Below are positions 25,572 to 33,803 of a stretch of DNA of 64,000 nucleotides, in pieces. Within the stretch, counting starts at the first letter, position 1. Each line of letters starts with the position of its first letter. The stretch comes from Rhodospirillales bacterium. Its GTDB lineage: Bacteria; Pseudomonadota; Alphaproteobacteria; Rhodospirillales; Casp-alpha2. A program made the position numbers and the translations under genes. Under the pieces are notes generated by a model. It did no database searches. It saw nothing but the letters and a program-made list of their open reading frames with translations, and was not told the origin of the DNA. The stretch spans positions 1 through 64,000 of the forward strand of contig JABJGO010000055.1 of the NCBI GenBank assembly GCA_018662225.1. Reading direction: 5' to 3'.

Positions 25572-25599
25572 TTGACTTTTAAGGAGAATGCCCTATATA
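25572..25599 (+). promoter_or_regulatory. Sigma-70-type promoter of the cold-shock gene
   Basis: TTGACT (25572-25577), a 16-base spacer and TATATA (25594-25599) form a good housekeeping promoter. Transcription would begin near 25606, leaving a leader of about 145 bases before the cspA-like ATG. Long structured leaders are typical of cold-shock mRNAs, where they control translation with temperature. Confidence 0.65.
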
Positions 25600-25752
25600 C
25601 GCCCCATACGTTTTACATATGTTCTGGCTTACCTAGATGATCGGTACGCTGTTTAGCTTAGTTATCCCCTAACATTGTGATCGTTAAATAAACCGCATTA
25701 TCACATGGTGTGAGATGCGAAATCATAACGCCTGTTAGAAGGAAAAATAACT

Positions 25753-25962
25753 ATGGCTACTGGTACTGTAAAATGGTTCAACCCAACCAAAGGTTTTGGC
25801 TTCATTGAACCCGAAGATGGCTCTAACGATGCATTTGTTCACATTTCTGCTGTTGAACGCGCTGGTTTGGGCACGTTGAATGAAGGTCAGAAAGTTTCTT
25901 ATGAACTTCAGGCCGGTCAGAACGGAAAATCTTCCGCTGAAGATCTGAAGATCGTTGACTAA
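25753..25962 (+). CDS. Cold-shock protein (CspA family)
   Basis: This 69-residue protein is a single cold-shock domain. It contains GTVKWFNPTKGFGFIEPEDG with RNP1 (KGFGFI) and NDAFVHISAVERAGL with RNP2 (FVHI), and ends at a normal CspA length. It binds single-stranded RNA and DNA and acts as an RNA chaperone. AAGGA lies about 8 bases before the ATG. A strong terminator follows 6 bases after the stop, so it is monocistronic. Whether it is cold-induced cannot be told from the protein alone. Confidence 0.97.
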   Translation: MATGTVKWFNPTKGFGFIEPEDGSNDAFVHISAVERAGLGTLNEGQKVSYELQAGQNGKSSAEDLKIVD

Positions 25963-25968
25963 TTAAGA

Positions 25969-26009
25969 CTGCCGCCGTCCCCGACGTTGAGTTGGGGACG
26001 GCAGCTTTT
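25969..26009 (+). terminator. Rho-independent terminator of cspA-like gene
   Basis: The stem pairs CTGCCGCCGTCCCC (25969-25982, one bulged base) with GGGGACGGCAG (25994-26004), with a short loop and a following CTTTTA. It begins 6 bases after the cold-shock stop codon. Confidence 0.88.
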
Positions 26010-26112
26010 AATCGCCGGAAATTGAGGGCAGAATACTATTTGTCTCAAAAATTTCGAACGTGCGAAAAAAAATACTTCAACACCACCCTCAACAATATCT
26101 GATGGAACACTG

Positions 26113-26283
26113 ATGGCTAGAACGCCCAACTACAGTTTCGAGCGCAAAGAGCGTGATAGACTAAAGGCCGAGAAGAAGGCCAAGCGCGCCGCCGACAAGA
26201 AAGCGGCTCGGGAAGCTCAATCTGAGTCTCCAGAGGGCACAGAGTCCCCAGAGGCCACAGAGATCAGCGATTCGTCCGAATAA
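26113..26283 (+). CDS. Small highly charged conserved-looking protein, 56 residues
   Basis: The ORF starts MARTPNYSFERKERDRLKAE, continues with a lysine/alanine-rich helix (KKAKRAADKKAAREAQ) and ends in an acidic, Ser/Pro/Thr-rich tail. Proteins beginning MARTPNYSFERRER with a charged helix are familiar as small uncharacterised alphaproteobacterial proteins, so I take it as real. It has no membrane or signal segment. It lies 100 bases after the cspA terminator. The function is unknown; nucleic-acid or ribosome association is only a guess from the charge. Confidence 0.65.
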   Translation: MARTPNYSFERKERDRLKAEKKAKRAADKKAAREAQSESPEGTESPEATEISDSSE

Positions 26284-26434
26284 AGTGACGTTGAGAATTT
26301 AACATTATCCCCATCCGAGTGACGTGCACAGGTGCCGTCGTCCAATGACTGAGTCCATATGCCTTATGGCGGACTTCTCGGAACTTAAATACAAACAGCT
26401 TATGAAGCGCCCGGCCTTGGTCTGGAAGCGCCCA

Positions 26435-26914
26435 TCATTGAAGTGTATTAGTTCCGACTTGATCTGACACCGCACCCTTGAACGGGTGAGGGTTACCGGT
26501 TTTGATGGCGTAAATAGTGCTGGAAAGGGACCCATACAGCAGAGCGCTCAGATAAAACAGCATGCACCCGCTTGTGACCACATCCAGTCGGGCTTTGTTC
26601 TTTTCTGAGCACGCATCGTAGATCAAATCCATGCGCACATGATCACCCAGTTGCATGGAATAGGCGCCGCCCAGAATATAATAGGCGGCCATAGTGAACT
26701 GAGCCATTTCAACGCACCATGACAGGGGAATATTGATGATGTTTCGGGTAATGGCATCAAGCAACAAGGTGCCGATCATCACGAAGATCAAATACATGGC
26801 GGCGCGTCCCACTTTCGTGGACACGTAATCAACGCATGTGACGTACTGGATAATGATTTTTGGCATGCTCTGGTTTATTGCCCTCGCAACAGTACCGTCC
26901 CTTATATTGTTCAT
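26435..26914 (-). CDS. TRAP transporter small permease (DctQ-like), C-terminally truncated
   Basis: The product is 159 residues. Three hydrophobic segments match DctQ: AAMYLIFVMIGTLLLDAITRN, the SWCVEMAQFTMAAYYILGGA segment, and MLFYLSALLYGSLSSTIYAI, with the family's GDHVRMDLIYD between TM2 and TM3. The usual fourth helix (W-x-P-x-W-P-x-K ... LQ) is absent: after the third helix the frame runs into PHPFKGAVSDQVGTNTLQ and stops. No DctM or DctP gene is adjacent. It is therefore probably a decayed transporter remnant, divergent from an RpiR regulator that may once have controlled it. Confidence 0.7.
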   Translation of the reverse strand: MNNIRDGTVARAINQSMPKIIIQYVTCVDYVSTKVGRAAMYLIFVMIGTLLLDAITRNIINIPLSWCVEMAQFTMAAYYILGGAYSMQLGDHVRMDLIYDACSEKNKARLDVVTSGCMLFYLSALLYGSLSSTIYAIKTGNPHPFKGAVSDQVGTNTLQ

Positions 26915-27064
26915 ATTATTTGATCTACCTTGCTTCATTAAAAAAGGTGCTGTCAAGGTTGATCCTGAAATATTTTTTTCTTATCGTTTACATTATGGCA
27001 ATATCTTTTCAAACGTGCCTATTATAGATGCCTGTACGACCTGTTTCAGGAGATACGTTCACCC

Positions 27065-27940
27065 ATGGTCAGACTCCAGACGCTCACGGTGGCGGAACGT
27101 ATCCGCAGCAAGTTCGAGACGCTGACCCGCGCCGAACGTCAGATCGCCAATACCATGATGGAGAACTATCCAGTGTCGGGTCTGGGTAGTATTACGGCCA
27201 TTGCGGACTCCTCCAATGCGTCCACGGCAACAGTCGTCAGGTTGGCAAAAAAGTTGGATTTTGGTGGATTCCCGGACATTCAGGTGGCGCTTCGACGGGA
27301 AGTGGAAGCGACTATTTCCAGTCCGATCACCAAGCACAATCAATGGGCTGACAGCGCGCCGGATAGTCACATGCTCAACAGATTTGCCGAGTCTGTTATG
27401 GAAAACATGCGCCAGACTTTGCATCAGATTGATCCCGAAGAATTCAATGCGGTTGCGGTACTTCTTTCAGACCGGAAGCGCCATGTTTATGTGGTTGGCG
27501 GGCGCATAACGCGAGCGCTGGCAGATTATTTTTATACTCACATGCAGATGGTGCGGGATGGGGTGACGCTGCTGACCTCCAGTTCCAACACCTGGTCGCA
27601 CAATCTTCTGAATATGCAGTCCGGCGATGTCCTGGTCATGTTCGATATTCGTCGTTATGAGCGCGACGTGTTGCGATTGGCGGAATTGGCGAGGTCGCGG
27701 GAATTGGAACTGGTGCTGTTTACGGATCAATGGGGATCACCGGCGGCCAAATTTGCCTCGCATAGTTTTCATACCCGCACCGAGGTGCCGTCAGCCTGGG
27801 ATTCATCCATCATGCCGCTTTTCATCATTGAATCCCTGACGGCGGCCATCCAGAACCTGTCATGGGAAGAATCAGAAGATCGCATGAAAGCGCTCGAAGT
27901 CCTGCTGGATGAAACAGGCATGTTTCGGAAGTTCATTTGA
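27065..27940 (+). CDS. RpiR/MurR-family transcriptional regulator (HTH + SIS domain)
   Basis: This 291-residue protein has an N-terminal HTH_6 domain (AERIRSKFETLTRAERQIANTMMENY, then SNASTATVVRLAKKLDFGGFPDIQVALR) and a C-terminal SIS fold from about residue 125 (RHVYVVGGRITRALADYF, then GDVLVMFDIRRYERDVLRLAELA). RpiR regulators sense phosphorylated sugars or related ligands. It is divergent from the truncated TRAP permease gene and convergent with the formate dehydrogenase genes. With its presumed target decayed, it may be an orphan or act elsewhere. Confidence 0.9.
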   Translation: MVRLQTLTVAERIRSKFETLTRAERQIANTMMENYPVSGLGSITAIADSSNASTATVVRLAKKLDFGGFPDIQVALRREVEATISSPITKHNQWADSAPDSHMLNRFAESVMENMRQTLHQIDPEEFNAVAVLLSDRKRHVYVVGGRITRALADYFYTHMQMVRDGVTLLTSSSNTWSHNLLNMQSGDVLVMFDIRRYERDVLRLAELARSRELELVLFTDQWGSPAAKFASHSFHTRTEVPSAWDSSIMPLFIIESLTAAIQNLSWEESEDRMKALEVLLDETGMFRKFI

Positions 27941-27949
27941 TGACTATTT

Positions 27950-27975
27950 CTATCGTATTCTATCAGATACGATAG
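27950..27975. terminator. Inverted repeat between convergent rpiR and fdsA, possible bidirectional terminator
   Basis: CTATCGTAT (27950-27958) and ATACGATAG (27967-27975) are perfect 9-base arms with an 8-base loop, and GACTAT/ATAGTC can pair outside. It sits in the 41-base gap between the two convergent stop codons. There is no long T-run, so termination is likely but not certain. Confidence 0.5.
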
Positions 27976-27981
27976 TCCTGA

Positions 27982-30753
27982 TTACTCAGCCGCCTGGGCG
28001 TCTTCAACCTTTTCCACCCGCGCCGCACAGAACTTGAACTCGGGGATCTTGCCGAACGGGTCGAGCTTTGGATTGGTCAGCACATTGGCTGGGGCTTCTG
28101 CGAAACAGAACGGAATAAAGACCAGGCCTTCGGGTTGGTTGGGGTTCTGGCGAACCGTCAGCGTAATGGTGCCACGTCGCGTGTGAACAGCGGCCATATC
28201 GCCAGCTTCAATCCCTAAACGCAGCATATCGCTACGGTTCAGCGAGACAACGGCTTCCGGCTCAAGCGCATCCAGCACCGTGGCCCGGCGAGTCATGGAA
28301 CCCGTGTGCCAATGCTCCAGCATCCGACCCGTGGTCAACACCAGCGGATATTCATCATCAGGCACCTCATCGGGCGGGATGATGCTGGCCGGCACAATCT
28401 TGGCCCGGCCTGACGCGGTCGGGAAACCATCGATGAAGATAACCGGATTGCCGAAACTGGTTGGATCATCACAAGGGTAGGTGACCACATTTTCGGTCTC
28501 TAGCCGTTCCCAGGTAATGTTGTCCAGTGACGGCATGGCCAGTTTCATTTCGGCGAACACATCGGCGGGGCCGGTGTAGGTCCAATCAAGTCCCAGACGT
28601 TTGCCCACTTCCGTAATGATCCACCAGTCGTGGCGGGCATCGCCCGGCATGGGCACGCATTCACGTACCATCTGGACCTGGCGGTTGGTGTTTGAGAACG
28701 TGCCAACTTTTTCAGCATGGGCCGAAGCTGGCAACACCACATCCGCATGCCATGCCGTTTCGGTGAGAAAGATATCCTGTACCACCAGGTGATCCAGCAT
28801 AGCCAGCGCCTGACGGGCATGGCTTTGGTCCGGATCAGACATGGCCGGGTTTTCACCTTCCACATACATGGCTTTGATAGTGCCATCGTGGATGGCGTCG
28901 ATGATTTCCACCACCGTCAGGCCCTTCTTGGCATCAAGATCGGTGCCCCACAGTTCTTCGAACCGTTCACGTACGTCGGCGTTTTCTACGGATTTGTAAT
29001 CTGGATAGCAGATGGGAATCAGACCAACGTCGGACGCGCCCTGAACGTTGTTTTGTCCACGCAATGGATGCAGACCTGTACCGGGGCGACCAATCTGACC
29101 GGTAATTAGTGCCAGCGTGATCAGGCAACGGGCGTTGTCTGTTCCGTGAATGTGTTGGGAAACGCCCATGCCCCAGAAAATGATGGAGGCGTCGGATTTA
29201 GCATAAGTCCGAGCCACTTTGCGAAGTGTATCCGGATCAATGCCGCAAATCTCGGTCATAGCCTCAGGCGAATAATCCTTGATGTGATCTTTCAGCGCAT
29301 CAAAGCCTTCGGTGTTGGCTTGAATGTACTGAACATCATAAAGCTCTTCTTCCACGATGGTGTGGATCATGGCGTTCAGCATCGCCACGTCTGAGCCCGG
29401 CTTGAAGTGCAGGTGGTCGGTGGCATAGCGCGACATCATTTGACCACGGGGATCCATGATGAAAACTTTGGTGCCTTGCTTGGCCGCCTGTTTGAAATAG
29501 GTCGCCGCCACCGGATGGTTCTGCGCCGGGTTACAGCCAATGGCGATAACACAATCGGCGGTTTCAGCATCGGTAAAGGGCGCGGACACAGCGCCAGAGG
29601 CCACACATTCCATGAGCGCCGCCACAGACGACGCATGGCACAGGCGTGTGCAGTGATCCACGTTGTTGGTGTGGAATGCGGTACGGATCAGTTTTTGGAA
29701 CAGGTAAGCTTCTTCGTTGGAGCCTTTGGCTGAACCGAACCCGGCCAGACCTTTCGGGCCTTCCGATTCATAAGTCTTTTTCAATCCACCAGCGGCGGCA
29801 TCCAGGGCTTCATCCCAGCTTGCTTCGCGGAATACGGTTTGCCAATCGCCATCCTTGATGTGTTGCTGCCAGTCTTTTGGCGCATCATCACGCCGGATCA
29901 ATGGCGTGGTCAGGCGGTGTGCGTGGGCGATATAGTCATAGCCAAACCGACCTTTGACACACAGACGATTTTCGTTGGCGGGGCCTGAGCGACCGTCAAC
30001 TTTGACGATTTTGTCATCCTTGATGTGAACTTTGGTCTGGCAACCCACACCACAGAACGGGCATACGGTATCAACCGTGCGGTCGGCATAAACTGTCCGG
30101 GTGCCTTTGTCGTCCAGCAGGCTTGCTTCCATCAGCGCGCCGGTTGGGCAGGCCTGAACACATTCCCCGCAAGCTACGCAGGTGCTGTCACCCATGGGAT
30201 CATTGAAATCAAAGGTGATCTTCGATCCACTCCCACGAAAAGACATGCCGATCACGTCATTGACCTGAACCTCGCGACAGGCGCGAACGCACAGATTGCA
30301 ATTGATACAGGCATCCAGATTGACAGCCATGGCCACATGACTGTTGTCAGCTGACGGCTTGCTTTCAGCGGCGGCGAACCGGGATGCGTCCACACCAACT
30401 TTATCGGCCCAGTTCCAGAATTTAGAATCAGGGTCGTGAGATGTGGCGCGCTCAGGCTGGTCAGCAACCAGCAATTCGAACACCAGTTCACGGGATTTCT
30501 TGGCCCGTTCGGACGCCGAGTTCACAACCATGCCTTCGGTTGGCATGCGGATACAGGAGGCGGCGAGAACGCGTTCGCCCTCAACCTCGACCATACAGGC
30601 GCGGCAATTGCCGTCACCACGGAACCCGGGTTCCGGTGAATAACATAAATGTGGAATTTCAACGCCTTCACGCTGGCTTATCTGCCAGATGGTTTCATCG
30701 GCGCCGGCCTCGACTTCCTTACCGTTCAGCGTGAATTTGATTTGGTCCGTCAT
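27982..30753 (-). CDS. fdsA: NAD-dependent formate dehydrogenase, alpha (molybdopterin) subunit
   Basis: This 923-residue protein is of the FdsA type. The order is: a NuoG-like 2Fe-2S domain (residues 1-80, CYSPEPGFRGDGNCRACMVEVEG); a pair of 4Fe-4S clusters (CINCNLCVRACREVQ and CVACGECVQACPTGAL); the Mo-bis-MGD core beginning CPFCGVGCQTKV, with active-site cysteine region VDHCTRLCHASS; and a C-terminal dinucleotide-binding domain (HWHTGSMTRRA). It oxidises formate to CO2. The ATG at 30753 overlaps the fdsGB stop (TGATG); a GTG lies one codon earlier. FdsC/FdhD and FdsD are not in the window. The context links it to oxalate-derived formate. Confidence 0.95.
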   Translation of the reverse strand: MTDQIKFTLNGKEVEAGADETIWQISQREGVEIPHLCYSPEPGFRGDGNCRACMVEVEGERVLAASCIRMPTEGMVVNSASERAKKSRELVFELLVADQPERATSHDPDSKFWNWADKVGVDASRFAAAESKPSADNSHVAMAVNLDACINCNLCVRACREVQVNDVIGMSFRGSGSKITFDFNDPMGDSTCVACGECVQACPTGALMEASLLDDKGTRTVYADRTVDTVCPFCGVGCQTKVHIKDDKIVKVDGRSGPANENRLCVKGRFGYDYIAHAHRLTTPLIRRDDAPKDWQQHIKDGDWQTVFREASWDEALDAAAGGLKKTYESEGPKGLAGFGSAKGSNEEAYLFQKLIRTAFHTNNVDHCTRLCHASSVAALMECVASGAVSAPFTDAETADCVIAIGCNPAQNHPVAATYFKQAAKQGTKVFIMDPRGQMMSRYATDHLHFKPGSDVAMLNAMIHTIVEEELYDVQYIQANTEGFDALKDHIKDYSPEAMTEICGIDPDTLRKVARTYAKSDASIIFWGMGVSQHIHGTDNARCLITLALITGQIGRPGTGLHPLRGQNNVQGASDVGLIPICYPDYKSVENADVRERFEELWGTDLDAKKGLTVVEIIDAIHDGTIKAMYVEGENPAMSDPDQSHARQALAMLDHLVVQDIFLTETAWHADVVLPASAHAEKVGTFSNTNRQVQMVRECVPMPGDARHDWWIITEVGKRLGLDWTYTGPADVFAEMKLAMPSLDNITWERLETENVVTYPCDDPTSFGNPVIFIDGFPTASGRAKIVPASIIPPDEVPDDEYPLVLTTGRMLEHWHTGSMTRRATVLDALEPEAVVSLNRSDMLRLGIEAGDMAAVHTRRGTITLTVRQNPNQPEGLVFIPFCFAEAPANVLTNPKLDPFGKIPEFKFCAARVEKVEDAQAAE

Positions 30754-32450
30754 CACACTTCCTCCGGGAAAAATTTCATAACGCTCAGCATGGGATTGGG
30801 GGCTGCCTGCCCCAGTCCACAGATCGATGCATCCATCATAACGGTTTTAAGCTCGTTCAAAAGATCAACGTCCCACTTGTCTTTGGCCATGAGGCCAGCG
30901 GCTTTGGCGGTTCCATTGCGACATGGTGTGCACTGACCACAGCTTTCATCTTCAAAGAACCGCATGAGGTTCAGAGCCGCGTCTTTGACGCTGTCTTTTT
31001 GCGATAGAACAATAACGGCGTGGGAGCCAACGAAACAACCCAACTCGCCCAACTCGCCACCGAAATCAAGCGGTAGATCGCCTTTTGATGCAGGCAATAT
31101 CCCACCCGATGCGCCGCCGGGCAGGTAGGCGTTGAATTCATGCCCCTCGGCCATACCGTCGCAGTAATCGTTGATCAACTCTCGCACCGTCACACCAGCC
31201 GGGGCCAGTTTAACGCCCGGACTTTTGACCCGGCCTGAAACCGAATAGGACCGGAAACCCTTGCTTTCGCCTTTGCCCTGGCTGCTGAACCACTCGGGAC
31301 CATTGTTCAGAATGTCGCGAACCCAATACATGGTTTCGATATTGTGGGTCAGGGTGGGGCGTTGGAACAGGCCGCGTTCAGACGGGAAGGGGGGGCGGTT
31401 GCGGGGCAGGCCGCGCTTGCCTTCGATGGACTCGATCATGGCTGATTCTTCACCGCAGATGTAGGCACCGGCACCGCGCCGAACCTCAAGACCGATACCG
31501 CCGGTCAAACCTTCGGCTTGAAGGCGGGCAATTTCTGATTCCAGAATATGGATGATGCCGGGGTATTCATCACGAATGTAGATGTAGACCGTTTCAATCT
31601 CACAGGTCCAGGCCGCGACCAGCGTGCCTTCCAAAAACTGGTGTGGGTTCCGTTCCAGGTAGTAGCGATCCTTGAACGTACCAGGCTCACCTTCGTCACC
31701 ATTGACGGCAAACAGGCGGGGTTTGGGTTGATCACGGACGATTTTCCATTTGAGACCGGATGGGAAACCGGCGCCACCCAAACCGCGCAGGCCTGAGTCC
31801 TGCATGGTTTTGACGATATCCTCGGCGTCCATATCACCAGCAAGGCATTTGTTCAGCAAAGCGTAACCACCATCCGCCACATAGGCGTCATAACCCACGT
31901 AGTCGGTTTTGGCGGGGTGCACGTCACCGGCGTCAGCGGTCGACAGCAGGCCTTCGGCCGTGGCATGACCAACGTGGTTGTGGCCCACTTCGGCAACCGG
32001 TGCACTATCACAGCGACCCATGCAGGGCGCACGGACCACGCGCACGTCATCGGGAGCCTTGGCCGCCAGTTCTTCCATTAATTTTACGGAGCCCGCCATT
32101 TCACAGCTGAGCGAGTCACAAACGCGGATGGTGATGGGGGCAGGGGCGGTTTCACCTTCCAGTACGATATCGAAGTGTGCGTAAAACGATGCCACCTCGT
32201 AAACTTCTGACATAGAGATTCCCATTTCAGCCGCCAATGCGGCCAGATGCTGGGCGGATAAGTGGCCGAATTTATCCTGGATCAGATGCAGATGTTCGAT
32301 CAGCAGATCACGCCGACGGGGACGATCGCCCAGCAATATCTGAATGTCCTCAGATGCCTGTGGGTCAACCTGGCGACCCTTGTTGTATATAGGCGCTTTG
32401 CGACGGCCTGAGCCAGGATGTATCTTGCGTCCAGCATCTGATTTGTTCAT
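30753..32450 (-). CDS. fdsGB: Formate dehydrogenase gamma-beta fusion (NuoE-NuoF-like diaphorase)
   Basis: The protein is 565 residues. The N-terminal part (about 35-165) is a NuoE-like 2Fe-2S domain (LHLIQDKFGHLSAQHLAAL, CDSLSCEMAG, APCMGRC). The rest is a NuoF-like flavoprotein: FMN-binding GLRGLGGAGFPSGLKW, NADH-binding GAGAYICGEESAMIESIEG, and 4Fe-4S ligands SCGQCTPCRNGTAK. It passes electrons from FdsA to NAD. In many species FdsG and FdsB are separate, while fused forms are also known. It is the first gene of the fdsGB-fdsA operon, whose promoter region carries two TGGTATACCA operators. Confidence 0.95.
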   Translation of the reverse strand: MNKSDAGRKIHPGSGRRKAPIYNKGRQVDPQASEDIQILLGDRPRRRDLLIEHLHLIQDKFGHLSAQHLAALAAEMGISMSEVYEVASFYAHFDIVLEGETAPAPITIRVCDSLSCEMAGSVKLMEELAAKAPDDVRVVRAPCMGRCDSAPVAEVGHNHVGHATAEGLLSTADAGDVHPAKTDYVGYDAYVADGGYALLNKCLAGDMDAEDIVKTMQDSGLRGLGGAGFPSGLKWKIVRDQPKPRLFAVNGDEGEPGTFKDRYYLERNPHQFLEGTLVAAWTCEIETVYIYIRDEYPGIIHILESEIARLQAEGLTGGIGLEVRRGAGAYICGEESAMIESIEGKRGLPRNRPPFPSERGLFQRPTLTHNIETMYWVRDILNNGPEWFSSQGKGESKGFRSYSVSGRVKSPGVKLAPAGVTVRELINDYCDGMAEGHEFNAYLPGGASGGILPASKGDLPLDFGGELGELGCFVGSHAVIVLSQKDSVKDAALNLMRFFEDESCGQCTPCRNGTAKAAGLMAKDKWDVDLLNELKTVMMDASICGLGQAAPNPMLSVMKFFPEEV

Positions 32451-32587
32451 ACCGCTTCCTATTCACAACACTCGCTGTTTAGAGCAAAAATTTCACGCCG
32501 AATATGACGTGCCCGTCGACCGTAGTCACTCACAAATGCATCCAATTTTATGCGTTTCAGAAAAAATATTACCAATCGCGTGCTTTT

Positions 32588-32618
32588 TGGTATACCAGTT
32601 GTGGGCCTTGGTATACCA
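32588..32618. promoter_or_regulatory. Two TGGTATACCA operators in the fds-gntR divergent region
   Basis: TGGTATACCA occurs at 32588-32597 and 32609-32618, both perfect palindromes with centres 21 bases apart, two helical turns. They lie between the divergent starts of fdsGB (32450) and the GntR gene (32737). FCD-type GntR regulators bind short TGGT-N-ACCA palindromes, so autoregulation and control of fds are likely. A third copy is at 33609. Confidence 0.78.
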
Positions 32619-32736
32619 AAACTGATCCAACTGCCGAGTCCCTGTATAGTGAGCCTGTGGTTGATTCGTGTTTAGCCCCGCATGTGAGGGGCAGCATTCC
32701 TCAGGCGACGTAACAGATATTGTAAGGGCCTTGTTC

Positions 32737-33420
32737 GTGAATACTCTCAAAGTCGACCCGATCGATACCAACTACAGCCTCAAAGAGCGCATCCACACAT
32801 CGCTTAGGCAGGCGATTTGTGACATGAACGTATATGAGGAGGGCGTAAATCTCAGGCTTGATGAGCGCAAGTTATCCGAACAGCTGGCCACCAGCCGCAC
32901 GCCAATTCGTGAAGCGCTCGCCCGTTTGGAACAAGAAGGGCTGGTTCGTATCGTGCCGCGCAAGGGCGTTTATATTGTTCGCAAAAGCAAGGCTGAGATC
33001 ATGGAAATGATTACCGTCTGGGCTGCACTGGAAAGCATGGCCGCACGATTGGTTACCCAGCGCGCCACTGATGCCGATATTTCTTCGTTGCGTACGATTT
33101 TTGCGACGTTTGATGACGGCGAAGTTCGTGCCCATATCGACGAATATTCAGACGCCAACATTTCCTTTCACATGTCGATCGTTGACATGAGCCAGTGTGA
33201 GTTACTGAAAAGCATGACCAGCAACATCCTCATGCACATCCGCAGTATCAGGGCGCGTACAATTGGCGATTCTGATCGGGCAGAGCGGTCCATTATTGAT
33301 CATATGCACATTATTGAAGCCCTGGAGCAACGAGACGCTGATTTAGCCGAGCGTTTGACACGGGATCACGCCCTGGGATTGGCAAACCATGTGGCCCACA
33401 ATGTGACGTATCTGGATTAG
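32737..33420 (+). CDS. GntR-family regulator, FadR/FCD subfamily
   Basis: The protein is 227 residues from GTG 32737, with AAGGG about 8 bases upstream; the frame is open further up but without a better site. The winged HTH is typical (RLDERKLSEQLATSRTPIREALARLEQEGLV, residues about 35-65, in parts of fewer than 20). The FCD ligand domain follows with the metal-binding pattern D..FH..., seen as SDANISFHMSIV and IIDHMHIIEALEQRD. It is divergent from the formate dehydrogenase operon and directly upstream of the tctCBA-oxc-frc cluster. Oxalate, formate or a CoA ester are candidate inducers by context. Confidence 0.92.
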   Translation: MNTLKVDPIDTNYSLKERIHTSLRQAICDMNVYEEGVNLRLDERKLSEQLATSRTPIREALARLEQEGLVRIVPRKGVYIVRKSKAEIMEMITVWAALESMAARLVTQRATDADISSLRTIFATFDDGEVRAHIDEYSDANISFHMSIVDMSQCELLKSMTSNILMHIRSIRARTIGDSDRAERSIIDHMHIIEALEQRDADLAERLTRDHALGLANHVAHNVTYLD

Positions 33421-33608
33421 GTCGCGTCCTACCACTTTCCGGTTTCTTGCCCGAATACAGGTGGGAATTCCTGCTATTTGTCGATCTGGCCAACTGAATC
33501 GTCTTGGCTTGGCCCGTAAGAAAATATCCTAAATTCAAATCCTTAAGAACAATTCCGCAAAAAAAATGCCTGAAAACGAAATTACTTGTTCAAAATCGTA
33601 TTTTTCAC

Positions 33609-33618
33609 TGGTATACCA
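33609..33618. promoter_or_regulatory. TGGTATACCA operator upstream of tctCBA-oxc-frc
   Basis: This is a third perfect copy of the palindrome found twice before fds. It lies 195 bases upstream of the tctC start, in the 383-base gap after the gntR gene. The rest of the gap holds no convincing gene: a 41-codon ORF across the operator lacks a ribosome-binding site. The promoter itself is not clear, although the operator core TATACC could overlap a -10. Confidence 0.75.
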
Positions 33619-33803
33619 TATGCCAATGAAGGTGTTAAAAATAAAAACATCCGACGAACAGGCACTGACGTTTGATTTTGGATTTGGCTAAATAATGTTT
33701 GTTCCTGAGGAAGCTCTTCCGATACGATTATAAGGTGAAATGGCTAGGGGGGTGGATCATTTTTCAGCCCTTGGATAAACAAACAACAAACTGGGAGATT
33801 ACG

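Noticed and set aside
33566-33691. 41-codon ORF across the tctC operator
   Set aside because: No ribosome-binding site, no protein-like pattern, and it covers the palindromic operator.
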